Positions 24,077 to 32,029 of a stretch of 33,080 bases of DNA are shown here, piece by piece. The DNA lies in contig JAISEL010000029.1 of assembly GCA_031264185.1 (NCBI GenBank), positions 1-33,080 on the forward strand, in the 5' to 3' direction. The DNA is from Deltaproteobacteria bacterium. Its GTDB lineage: Bacteria > Desulfobacterota > Desulfarculia > Adiutricales > Adiutricaceae. The position numbers and the translations under genes were made by a program. The notes below the pieces were generated by a model. The model saw only the letters and a program-made list of their open reading frames with translations, did no database searches and was not told where the DNA came from. Numbering within the stretch: the first letter of the stretch is position 1; each line of letters opens with the position of its first letter.

Positions 24077-26008
24077 TTAACGGGTTTGAGCCATCTGAGC
24101 CAGAAGACCACCTTGGGCCAGCATCTCAATCTGCCGTTCGGAGACCATAAGTTTAACCGGAATATTCCGGCCAGTGGTTAGGTTTTTGACAGTCAGGGTT
24201 ATCTCCGGGGCTAATTGTTCCGGAATAGTTACGGACAGTTTATGTCCCTTCTCCAAAGCCTTAAGGTCCTCGGGGTTATTGAGCTCCAAAGGCAGGAGGC
24301 CGAAATTGCAGAGATTGGCTTTATGGATCCGGGCAAAACTTACGGCAATGACTCCGGCTAAGCCCAGGTAGCGGGGGGCCAGGGCGGCGTGCTCCCGGCT
24401 GGACCCCTGACCGTAATTAAGGCCGGCCACCACGAAACCGGGAGTTTTTTTCTGCCTTTCCGGGTAAGTGGGGTCAATGTTATGGAAGATATATTTTGAA
24501 ATTGCCGGAATATTGGCCCGCAAAGCCAGTATATGGGCGCCGGCAGGCAGAATATCGTCGGTGGTCACGTTATCGCCCAGTGCCAGCATCACTTCACCGT
24601 CTATGGACTTAGGGAGAGAAGCAAATCTGGGTAAAGGGGCGATATTGGGTCCCCGGATGATGGTCAAGGCTTCCGATTCCGGTCCGGCCGGGGCCGGGGG
24701 GATGACCAGAGAAAGGTCAGTGGAGAAACGGTCCGGCAGACTTATATTAATTGGTCCGGAAATTTCCCGGGGATCAGTTATGACCCCTTTTAAAGCCGAA
24801 ACAGCAGCCGTTTCCGGGCTGACTAAATACAGACTGGCCGAAGGTGTGCCGCTGCGGCCGGGAAAATTGCGGTTGGACGTTCTTAAGGAGACTCCGTCGG
24901 TTGGGGGGGCCTGGCCTACGCCGTTGCAGAAACCGCAGGCCACTTCCATCAGTCGGGCCCCGCTGGCAATAAAATCGGCTAAAGCGCCCCGCCTGGCCAG
25001 TTCTTCATAGACTTGCCTCGAACCTGGAGCGATGACCAGACTCAGGTGGGGGGGGACGGTCCGGCCCCGGAGGATCTCGGCCACGCTCAGTAAATCGGCC
25101 AGAGAAGAATTGGTGCATGAACCTATGGCCACCTGGTCGACTTTTGTTCCGGCCACCTGAGCCACTTCTTTGACATTGCCCGGGGAATGGGGACAGGCGG
25201 CCAGAGGCTTTAAACTGCTTAAATCTATGGACATATATCCGTCGTAGGCGGCGGCGGGCTCGGCGGCCAAAGGCACAAAGTCAGCCGGACGGCCTTGCCG
25301 TTCCAGAAAGCTGCGGGTTAAATCGTCGGAAGGGAAAACGGCGGTAATGGCCCCGGTTTCAATGCTCATATTTGCCACTGTGGCCCGTTCGGTTACGGTC
25401 AGATCGGCTAAGGCCGGGCCGTAAAATTCCAAAATCTTGCCCCGGCCGCCGGCCACGCCCAACTGCTTTAAAATCTCTAAAGCCAGATCTTTGGCCCGGA
25501 CCATATGACCGAATGAGCCGGTCAGCTCAATGCCCAAAATCTCCGGCATGGGCAGAAAAAAAGGATAGCCGCCCATAGCCACAGCCACATCCAGACCGCC
25601 CGCTCCGATGGCCAGTTCCCCGACCGCTCCGCCGGTAGTCGTATGACTGTCGGCCCCTAAAAGAGTATCACCGGGCCGGCTGAAAGATTCCAAATTAACC
25701 TGATGGCAGATGCCGTTACCGGCTTTGGAGTAGTAAAGACCGAACTTTTTGGCCGCTGAGGCTAAAAAAGCGTGGTCATCAGCGTTCTCGAAACCGACCT
25801 GCAAAATATTGTGATCCGTGTAGACCAAGGATTTTCTGGTGGCTACCCGGGGAAATTCCAGGGCTTCGAACTGAAGCATGGCCATCTGGCCGGTGGCGTC
25901 GTGGACCAGAGTCTGGTCGATTTTAAGGCCGATTTCCCGGCCCGGAACCATTTCTCCGCTGGCTAAATGGCGTTCGATTATTTGTCTGGTCAGATTGAGG
26001 TTTGTCAT
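24077..26008 (-). CDS. acn: Aconitate hydratase (short, 643-residue type)
   Basis: Interconverts citrate and isocitrate in the TCA cycle. The [4Fe-4S] ligands are C298 in IGSCTNSS and C358/C361 in ACGFCNG. Other hallmarks are LLGADSHTTTGG (117-127) and the C-terminal swivel motif GLNYGQGSSREHAA. At 643 residues it is shorter than AcnA or AcnB (about 850-900) and matches the compact aconitase type known from deltaproteobacteria and some other bacteria. An 'EGAG'-type ribosome site (CCGGAGAGCGG) precedes the ATG. It follows icd after a 356-bp gap, giving a two-gene TCA pair. Confidence 0.95.
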   Translation of the reverse strand: MTNLNLTRQIIERHLASGEMVPGREIGLKIDQTLVHDATGQMAMLQFEALEFPRVATRKSLVYTDHNILQVGFENADDHAFLASAAKKFGLYYSKAGNGICHQVNLESFSRPGDTLLGADSHTTTGGAVGELAIGAGGLDVAVAMGGYPFFLPMPEILGIELTGSFGHMVRAKDLALEILKQLGVAGGRGKILEFYGPALADLTVTERATVANMSIETGAITAVFPSDDLTRSFLERQGRPADFVPLAAEPAAAYDGYMSIDLSSLKPLAACPHSPGNVKEVAQVAGTKVDQVAIGSCTNSSLADLLSVAEILRGRTVPPHLSLVIAPGSRQVYEELARRGALADFIASGARLMEVACGFCNGVGQAPPTDGVSLRTSNRNFPGRSGTPSASLYLVSPETAAVSALKGVITDPREISGPINISLPDRFSTDLSLVIPPAPAGPESEALTIIRGPNIAPLPRFASLPKSIDGEVMLALGDNVTTDDILPAGAHILALRANIPAISKYIFHNIDPTYPERQKKTPGFVVAGLNYGQGSSREHAALAPRYLGLAGVIAVSFARIHKANLCNFGLLPLELNNPEDLKALEKGHKLSVTIPEQLAPEITLTVKNLTTGRNIPVKLMVSERQIEMLAQGGLLAQMAQTR

Positions 26009-26364
26009 CCGCTCTCCGGCGTAGAAACCCCGGCCGTAAGACCGGGGAGGAAAAGCCGCCTCCTTAAGTTTAGGTTAAATTAGAAACGAAATATCCGCAT
26101 CCGTCAGCTCTCTGAATCAGGCGGCCGTATTTACGGGCAAAGTAGACCGGCCCGAACGCCTTTGCCCGTCAAATGAACCGGATGTCCGGACGCCCCCGTC
26201 CTTGGTGAATTCCGGCCGGCCTTTCGGCATATCAGCCCGGGCCGTGTCTCCGGGTCGGAACCGAAAAACGCTTCTGGTCCCCGGCCGGCAGCCTCTGGTC
26301 CAGCCGTAACTTTTCGGTCAGAGCTGCTGATAGGAAATTAGTTTTTGGTCAATCGGGCAATAAG
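26009..26364 (-). other. Hairpin-rich gap between icd and acn
   Basis: 356 bp with no coding frame. Inverted repeats: ACGGGCAAA/TTTGCCCGT (26133-26169, 9 bp perfect, 19-nt loop), CCGGA-TG-TCCGG (26178-26189) and CCCCGGCC/GACCGGGG (26027-26046, one mismatch), the last just upstream of the acn ribosome site. It could be a 5' leader of acn, an RNA-processing region, or a small RNA; no known riboswitch was recognised. Confidence 0.4.
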
Positions 26365-27561
26365 CTACTTCAGCCGGCTTAGAACCGCTTGGCCGAAGGC
26401 CGAGCATTTGACCGGTTTTTGGTCAGCCTGACGGGCCAGATCGTAAGTTAAAAAGCCTTCCCGGATGGCTCTGGCCACGGCCTGCCGAACGGACTGGGCG
26501 GCTGCGGGCCAGCCCAGATAGTCAAACATCATAGCTCCGGACAGGATTAAAGAAGAGGGATTAACTTCATCTTGCCCGGCGTGTTTCGGGGCCGTACCGT
26601 GGGTGGACTCAAAAACTCCCCGGCCAAAGCCTAAGTTGCAGCCCGGAGCCACCCCCAGGCCGCCGATCTGGGCGGCTAGGGCATCGGATAGGTAGTCGCC
26701 GTTTAGATTGGGCATGGCCAGAACAGAGTACTCGCCGGGTCTCAGGAGCGTCTGCATGAACATGTTGTCGGCCAGGCAGTCTTTAATGATCAGACGTTTT
26801 TCCTGAGCTGTCTTGTCAGCCTGAGCCAGAGGGACGGTTTTTTGGCCGTACTCTCGGGCGGCCAGTTCGTAGCCCCACTGCCTAAAGGCTCCTTCGGTAA
26901 ATTTCATGATATTGCCTTTGTGGACCAAAGTCAGACTGGGGCGGTTATCCTTTAAAGCCCAGTCAACGGCCAGCTTAATAAGGCGTTCGGAGGCTTTTTG
27001 GCTGATCGGTTTCAGGCCCACTGCCGATTCGGGACTTATTTCAGTTCCCATTTCTTCGTTTAGGTAGGCAATAATTTTTTGGGCTTCGGCGCTTTTGGCC
27101 GGCCATTCGTAGCCTGCGTAGACGTCTTCGGTATTTTCCCGGAAGATTATCATGTCCAAAAGTTCCGGATTTTTAACCGGACTGGGTACACCGGGTATAT
27201 ATTTTATTGGCCTTACACAGGCGAAAAGATCGAGTTCCTGGCGGATGGCCACGTTTAAGCTGCGGATACCGCCGCCGACGGGCGTGCCCAGAGGGCCTTT
27301 AATGCCCACCCGGAAGTGCTTTAAAGCTTCCATGGTCTCCGTAGGCAGGGGAGAGCCGTTTCTTTTAACCGCTTCTTCTCCGGCAAAAGCCTCGTGCCAC
27401 TTAAGGCCGCAGCCGTGAATCCGGGCCGCTTCTTCCAAAACAGGTCCGGCCGCTCGCCAGATGTCCGGCCCAACTCCGTCCCCTATAATTTTAACTACAG
27501 TGGCCGTTGGAGGAACAATTAAAGTTCCGTTTTCAAAAGTTATGCGGTCTGTTTCAGTCAT
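26365..27561 (-). CDS. icd: Isocitrate dehydrogenase (NADP-type)
   Basis: 398 residues. Oxidatively decarboxylates isocitrate to 2-oxoglutarate. The substrate loop IRSLNVAIRQELDLFACVRP matches E. coli Icd (the Ser in SLN is the regulatory phosphorylation site there). RENTEDVYAGYEW, NLNGDYLSDALAAQIGG and HGTAPKHAGQDEVNPSSLILSG are the family metal- and coenzyme-binding segments. Where E. coli has Lys-Tyr for NADP binding, this protein has Lys-His in APKHAG, so NADP preference is likely but not certain. It starts 22 bp after cobS and precedes acn. Confidence 0.95.
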   Translation of the reverse strand: MTETDRITFENGTLIVPPTATVVKIIGDGVGPDIWRAAGPVLEEAARIHGCGLKWHEAFAGEEAVKRNGSPLPTETMEALKHFRVGIKGPLGTPVGGGIRSLNVAIRQELDLFACVRPIKYIPGVPSPVKNPELLDMIIFRENTEDVYAGYEWPAKSAEAQKIIAYLNEEMGTEISPESAVGLKPISQKASERLIKLAVDWALKDNRPSLTLVHKGNIMKFTEGAFRQWGYELAAREYGQKTVPLAQADKTAQEKRLIIKDCLADNMFMQTLLRPGEYSVLAMPNLNGDYLSDALAAQIGGLGVAPGCNLGFGRGVFESTHGTAPKHAGQDEVNPSSLILSGAMMFDYLGWPAAAQSVRQAVARAIREGFLTYDLARQADQKPVKCSAFGQAVLSRLK

Positions 27562-27583
27562 AATGAATCCGTCAGTTCAGCTG

Positions 27584-28336
27584 TTAAAAACAAGAGCCCA
27601 GGGCCAGGAAAAACCCTAAGCTTAAAATTTCGCCCAGTTCCACTGTGGCCCCCAGAAGATCACCGGTTACCCCCCCCAAGGCCCGGGTCCAGACTTTATT
27701 TAAAACAAAGCCGACCAGAAGAGCCCATAGGACCGTAACTAAAGAGAGCCAGCCGCCAAAAATACTTAGGACGACAGAGGTTAAAACAGCCAGACGCATC
27801 TCATCTCGGCCGGAGCCGTCCACCAGATTCAGGGACAGGCCGCCGGAGGGCCGGGCGTACCGTGATGAGCAGGCTACGACCGCCGCCGACAGACGTCCCC
27901 ACAAAGGCACCAGAATGAAAGCGGTCAAGGCCAGGGGAGTGGCCATAACCGTAGCGTACAGGCTTATCTTCAGGAGCAGATCTAAAACTATAGCCGTGAC
28001 TCCGAAGGTGCCCAGATGGCAGTCCTTAAAAATCTGGAGTTTTTCCAGAACAGATCGGTGGGACAGAAGGGCGTCGGCCGAGTCAGCCAGGCCGTCTAAA
28101 TGAAAACCTCTGGTTAGGACCAAAAGGCCGGTCACCACCAGAATGGCTTTGAGGGAATCCGGCAGATTCAAGGCTCCCAATATAAGCCATAAAAGCGCGG
28201 AAATCAAGCCGGCTACCAGGCCAACTAAAGGAAAACAGCCTGGCATTCGGGCCAGATTTTGAGAGTTAAATTCAGCCCCGGCTTGGCCGGGCAGGATAGT
28301 CAAAAAGGCCAGAGTCTGGCGGAAAAGGCGATACAT
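27584..28336 (-). CDS. cobS: Adenosylcobinamide-GDP ribazoletransferase (cobalamin synthase)
   Basis: 250 residues, polytopic inner-membrane enzyme that joins adenosylcobinamide-GDP with alpha-ribazole in the last steps of vitamin B12 assembly. The conserved acidic motif RGFHLDGLADSADAL (76-90) and several hydrophobic helices (e.g. PLVGLVAGLISALLWLILGA) identify it. Length is normal. No other cob genes are in the window; it heads the minus-strand run into icd. No B12 riboswitch was evident upstream. Confidence 0.93.
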   Translation of the reverse strand: MYRLFRQTLAFLTILPGQAGAEFNSQNLARMPGCFPLVGLVAGLISALLWLILGALNLPDSLKAILVVTGLLVLTRGFHLDGLADSADALLSHRSVLEKLQIFKDCHLGTFGVTAIVLDLLLKISLYATVMATPLALTAFILVPLWGRLSAAVVACSSRYARPSGGLSLNLVDGSGRDEMRLAVLTSVVLSIFGGWLSLVTVLWALLVGFVLNKVWTRALGGVTGDLLGATVELGEILSLGFFLALGSCF

Positions 28337-28764
28337 TGTAGTTTTTCCTAAAAGTTTTAAGGCAGCCGGCCGGGCCGCAGGCAGTTCCCGTTAAACTTGT
28401 CCCAATATATCATTTTTTCTCTTCTCAACCAAAACAGACTGAATGCTGCCGGAAAAATGGTCTAAAAGCGAACAAATGAAGTTGACGGTCCGGGTCTGCC
28501 GGATCTGGGCAGGCCGGAGAAGATTTTTTTCTTTTCCTATAAAAAAGACTTGAATTTCTCATGATGTTAAGGTAAGAAGATTTTTTAAGGCCGCAGGAAC
28601 TTGAAAACAGGCCTTAAAATTTAATTCAGCCTTTATCACCGGCTCAGGCCGGCAAACATATTGACCAGGAAATTTCGCCTGGGGACTTGAGTCGCCGAAC
28701 AGGGGTTTTCTGGAAGTTACCCGCTGAAAGCTACCTTAAGCGGGAGTGGCAAGGAGGCTTATTT
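28337..28764. other. Divergent intergenic region between cobS and the H-protein-like gene
   Basis: No gene supported. Plus-strand TTGAAT near 28551 followed by AT-rich sequence may be the promoter for the gene at 28765, and TATATT near 28410 on the minus strand may serve cobS; both are weak. An in-frame TTG at 28687 exists but has no ribosome binding site. Confidence 0.35.
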
Positions 28765-28767
28765 TTG
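28751..28767 (+). promoter_or_regulatory. Ribosome binding site that decides a TTG start
   Basis: AAGGAGG at 28751-28757, then 7 nt and TTG at 28765-28767. It supports the shorter, GcvH-aligned start over the upstream in-frame TTG at 28687. Confidence 0.75.
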
Positions 28768-29274
28768 GACCTGAACAAGCTAAAATATTCTCCGGAATTG
28801 GTCTGGGTGTATCTGGAAGACAACCATCAGGCCATCATCGGGTTGACCGAAGAAGCCTTGAGGGATTACACGGAATTAACTAAGATCCGTTTGCCGGCGG
28901 AGGGGGAGGAGTTAGTCAAGGATGACATCTTAGGGCATGTTTTTGCCGGCCGGGGCCGGGGGTTGAAAATTATTTCCCCTTTGTCCGGCGAAATTCTGGC
29001 GGTCAACGAGGATTTGATGGATGCCCCTGAAACTATTTTGGAGGATCCTTACGAAGAAGGCTGGCTGGTCCGGCAGAGTGTCCTTAATCTGCCGGAATTT
29101 GACGATTTGATGACTCGTTACGAATATGAAGATTTTGTGGATGAGGAACTTGATGTCGATGATGAAGATATTTACTCCGACGACGACGATGAATACGATG
29201 AGGAAGAAGAGTACGACGAGGAAGAAGACGACGATGACGATTATTTCGACAGCGACGACGATGACGAATACTGA
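28765..29274 (+). CDS. H-protein-like lipoyl-domain protein lacking the lipoyl lysine, with acidic tail
   Basis: 169 residues from a TTG start at 28765, chosen because a perfect AAGGAGG lies 7 nt upstream and the protein then begins MDLNKLKYSPELVWVYLED, just like GcvH. It keeps the H-protein fold pattern (IIGLTEEAL, IRLPAEGEEL, IISPLSGEILAVNE, PYEEGWL). In GcvH a lysine near residue 64 in an ExVK motif carries lipoate; here the aligned stretch is AGRGRGLK with Gly at that place, so it probably cannot be lipoylated. Residues 125-169 are almost all Asp/Glu with spaced Tyr. No gcvT or gcvP is near. Role unknown; perhaps a scaffold or metal- or protein-binding relative. A strong terminator follows. 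Confidence 0.75.
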   Translation: MDLNKLKYSPELVWVYLEDNHQAIIGLTEEALRDYTELTKIRLPAEGEELVKDDILGHVFAGRGRGLKIISPLSGEILAVNEDLMDAPETILEDPYEEGWLVRQSVLNLPEFDDLMTRYEYEDFVDEELDVDDEDIYSDDDDEYDEEEEYDEEEDDDDDYFDSDDDDEY

Positions 29275-29327
29275 GCTGACAAAATAGCCGGCTGGCCTTC
29301 CTCAACGGGTGAATAAGCAGACTATTT

Positions 29328-29361
29328 AAGGCTTTTGGACATTCGATCCAAAAGCCTTTTT
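29328..29361 (+). terminator. Intrinsic terminator of the H-protein-like gene
   Basis: AAGGCTTTTGGA (29328-29339), a 7-nt loop and TCCAAAAGCCTT followed by more Ts (to 29361): a perfect 12-bp stem with a U-tract. It also has an A-rich flank and could work in both directions. Confidence 0.85.
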
Positions 29362-29750
29362 ATGTTTCAATTGATGATTTTTGTTTGATTAAGAACAGAG
29401 CTTTAATCCGGATATTTTAGTATAAATACGCAAGGCAGTTGGCATAAGGCGGAGTTTTGCGGGATTTAAGGCCAACGTAATGCCCGGACTGACATTTTTG
29501 ACCGGCTGAGACACTGCGGGCCGTATTTAATAATTAATGGCGGCTTTTACGTCCGAAAGATCGTAACGTATAATTGCTGCAGAAAACAGAAGGGCTTATA
29601 ATTCCAAATGTTTGTGGCCAGTGTTTTCCGGGGCAGAAGCTTTTCTGGAATTACAATGCATCCAGAGACGATGATCCAGACCAGACCACCAGGATTTTCC
29701 GGGGCCTCAGGCGCCGCTTGTCTTTCATCAAATTTCAGAAAAGCCGATCT
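29362..29750. other. Intergenic region, no gene seen
   Basis: No supported gene. The last 180 bp are open in the same frame as the pseudogene that follows and may hold further unrecognisable remnant. Confidence 0.4.
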
Positions 29751-29751
29751 C

Positions 29752-30523
29752 CGCCGCCTGTAGCCTTTACCGATTTTTTTCATTCCGGATACCTGACCAC
29801 CGATAAAAAAATCTTCACCCAGTCGAAATCCTAAACTCCTGGCGGAGAGCCTGTAAAAGAAGCCAGCCGCGCCTTTAGGTTTCCGAACGCCGAAGCGGCG
29901 GACGGCTGTGATAATTTATTGAAGGCAGCTTTCGGCGGATCGAAGTGCGGGGCATTTGCCGGCAGGACTTCTGTTTTTCCGGACGCCGTGGATGACCTGG
30001 ATTCCGGGGCCGTCATCGAGAGGCTCACCAATGCGCTGTCCGCTGTTTCTTTTTACCAGCATACGCCGGATGAGTCGTTTTATCACGTCATCCTTCAAGG
30101 CTGCCCGGTTTCAGGAGGGCTTAAATTGCCGGCTGAACTGGCCTGAGCTGTGGGACTCCCTGACATAATTGTCGAACGCTCAGGAGAGAGGTGTCTTATA
30201 ATTGAGGTCAAATGCCTGGAAAAAGAAGAGAGCCGTACTGAATCTGACCTGAAAAAAGAACTGGCCAAAGCTTCTAAAGAAGCCTTTAAGCAGATAGTCA
30301 AAAATGACTGCGCCGGACCGGTCAGGGGCAGGGCCGAAGAGATCTCCGGCCTTTCCGCAGCCGTGTACGACCGAAAAGATGTCAGAGCCGGTTTTGTGAC
30401 CGAAGATCTCATGAAACCACGGCCGACCCGGTGAAGCCGGAAGTCTTTTTCGGCGGGTTTGAAAAAGTTTTACCGCCTGTTGAACCTGCTATGTTTTTCG
30501 ATCGCGAGACGATTGAAGCTTGA
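29752..30523 (+). pseudogene. AAA-ATPase/PDDEXK_9 family protein, C-terminal half, remnant 1
   Basis: One plus-strand frame with two in-frame stops (TAA 29832, TGA 30144) and one late frameshift encodes, in order, FFHSGYLTTDKKIFTQS, FRFPNAEAADG, SFYQHTPDESFYHVILQG, then LPDIIVERSGERCLIIEVKC, the PD-(D/E)XK nuclease core (D...IEVK), and EAFKQIVKNDCAGPV. After the shift it reads PVKPEVFFGGFEKVLPPVEP to a stop at 30521. Proteins of this family pair an N-terminal AAA-ATPase-like domain with this nuclease-like domain and are strongly multiplied in gut and symbiotic bacteria; function unproven. The ATPase half is missing here. Confidence 0.75.
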
Positions 30524-30667
30524 GATGGTTCGCTAGCCCCGGTTAGTGTCTTGAACAAATATTATTACTTCGGAAATAAAAAAACAGCATAAGAATTTCA
30601 AGCTGGATTTATCCGGAATTTATGCGGTATGCCGGCTGAGCGGCGTTCTGGCCTAACAGTATCTTTA

Positions 30668-30840
30668 ACCGGTTAGGCTCTGCAGACAATCAAAGAAAAA
30701 GAATATGGTAAGCCGTATCGGCAATCCGGTCAGAAAGCGGTCAAAATCGTGGTCGGAGTTTTCCTTAAAGGTCAGGCGAAGGCTATATTTGAAGAGGGAA
30801 AAGAGCCAGGAAAATCCGTATCCAGACGTAAACCGACCAG
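30668..30840 (+). pseudogene. AAA-ATPase/PDDEXK_9 family protein, C-terminal remnant 2
   Basis: About 50 codons read ALQTIKEKEYGKPYRQSGQK, then VKIVVGVFLKGQAKAIFEEG, the usual last helix and strand of the PDDEXK_9 domain. It is a second, separate copy, since remnant 1 already has its own version of this segment (KQIVKNDCAGPVRG). The frame stays open beyond but loses similarity. Confidence 0.65.
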
Positions 30841-31245
30841 AAAGGTTAGGCGGCACCCGAATTTTCAGACGGCTTCTGTCTTATTTAAGGCTCCCCAAGG
30901 GTCATTAGCCGGTTTCAGCTCTCTATGTCACCGCTCGGTATATATCCGTCAGCGCCGTGACACCGTCCGCCTCCAGAAATTCTTTCTTGGCGGGGAAGTC
31001 ATAGAGTTTCATTTCTTCTTTATCCAACACCTCAGTGAGCCTTAGATGCTCGGATCAATCTGAGATGTCTTTATCCCTTAAGCAAATCTTTGGCGTTGCA
31101 GGGCACCTGGGGAGTGTATTGAGAGGCCAGGAGCTTTGTCAGGTCAGACCGCCACGGAAACCCCGGCGCAACTTTCCGTAAATTACGCGGACTTGTTAAA
31201 CTGCCAGAAGCTGTTCCGGCCGGACAAGCGCAGGTAAACTGCGCC
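30841..31245. other. Degraded region downstream of ssb
   Basis: No intact gene. A short minus-strand frame (about 31045-30925) reads LTEVLDKEEMKLYDFPAKKE and ends VTALTDIYRAVT before a stop; it looks like protein but I cannot name it. Another minus-strand scrap (about 31190-31090) reads VAPGFPWRSDLTKLLASQYT. A GCGCAG/CTGCGC stem (31217-31233) just past the ssb stop may be its terminator, without a good T-run. Confidence 0.35.
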
Positions 31246-31250
31246 TTCAG

Positions 31251-31739
31251 TTAAAAAGGCAGATCCGAGTCTTTTGCCAGGCCTTCCGGTTCTTCAATGG
31301 GAAAGTCATCAGGAATGGCCATGGCCGGTTTAGGGGCCTCCGGTTGTTTGGCCAATTCCGGGGGCGGAGCGGCGGGTTCGGGGCGGACGGCGGCTTTTGG
31401 CTGGCCATAGCCGGAGCTGTCGGCTTTGGGGGACAGCATTACCATGTTGTTGCCGAAAATTTCGGTCGTATAGCGTTTGATTTTATTCTGGTCTTCCCAG
31501 TTTCTGGTCCTAAGGCGGCCTTCTATATAGACCTGGCTGCCTTTGTGCAGATACTCTTTGGCTACCTCGGCTAAACGGTCAAAAAGGACAATGCGGTGCC
31601 ACTCCACGTGTTCCTCGTTATTCCACTTTTCGGTAGTGGCCATGTTAAAAGTGGTTACGCTCTTGCCTGACTGAGCGGTCCGCATTTCCGGGTCCTTGCC
31701 GAGATTGCCGATTAAGATGACCTTATTCACGCCTGCCAT
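31251..31739 (-). CDS. ssb: Single-stranded DNA-binding protein
   Basis: 162 residues. The OB-fold begins at once: [61 protein letters not shown] Pro/Ala-rich flexible linker follows, and the acidic tip KDSDLPF keeps the terminal Pro-Phe that docks RecG, RecQ, PriA and other partners. The start at 31739 has a GGGGAAA site; a frame to 31769 adds 10 residues outside the family. It has an AT-rich upstream region and stands alone. Confidence 0.96.
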   Translation of the reverse strand: MAGVNKVILIGNLGKDPEMRTAQSGKSVTTFNMATTEKWNNEEHVEWHRIVLFDRLAEVAKEYLHKGSQVYIEGRLRTRNWEDQNKIKRYTTEIFGNNMVMLSPKADSSGYGQPKAAVRPEPAAPPPELAKQPEAPKPAMAIPDDFPIEEPEGLAKDSDLPF

Positions 31740-32029
31740 AGAATTTCCCCTTAGAAGCTGAATTGGCAAATTAATATCAGCATTTTAATAAATTAATCTA
31801 AAAACACTTATTATTAATCCTTTTAAACTGGCCGAAGCTTAAATTATGGGCTTAACATACCACAGAGGGGGCCGGTTTGTCCAACCTTGATCTTGAGTCC
31901 CATAATCTTTTCAGCCAGGCCATGTTTGCGGTATAATACGACGTATGGTCAGCCGCATTTTCGTCAAGGGCATTACCGCTTCCGATTTACCAAAATCTTA
32001 AACAGCCAGTGATTTGAGAGGTCGCCGCC
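31740..32029. other. Divergent intergenic region with a plus-strand promoter candidate
   Basis: No gene. TATAAT at 31932-31937 with TTTTCA at 31908-31913 (18-bp spacer) could drive the plus-strand AAA-ATPase remnant. The AT-rich part next to ssb probably holds the ssb promoter, but no clear hexamers were picked. Confidence 0.4.

Noticed and set aside
28337-28560. Cobalamin riboswitch upstream of cobS
   Set aside because: No B12-box-like sequence or extended pairing was seen in the leader.
29084-29305. Minus-strand Arg/His-rich small protein
   Set aside because: It is the antisense reading of the Asp/Glu repeat codons in the acidic tail.
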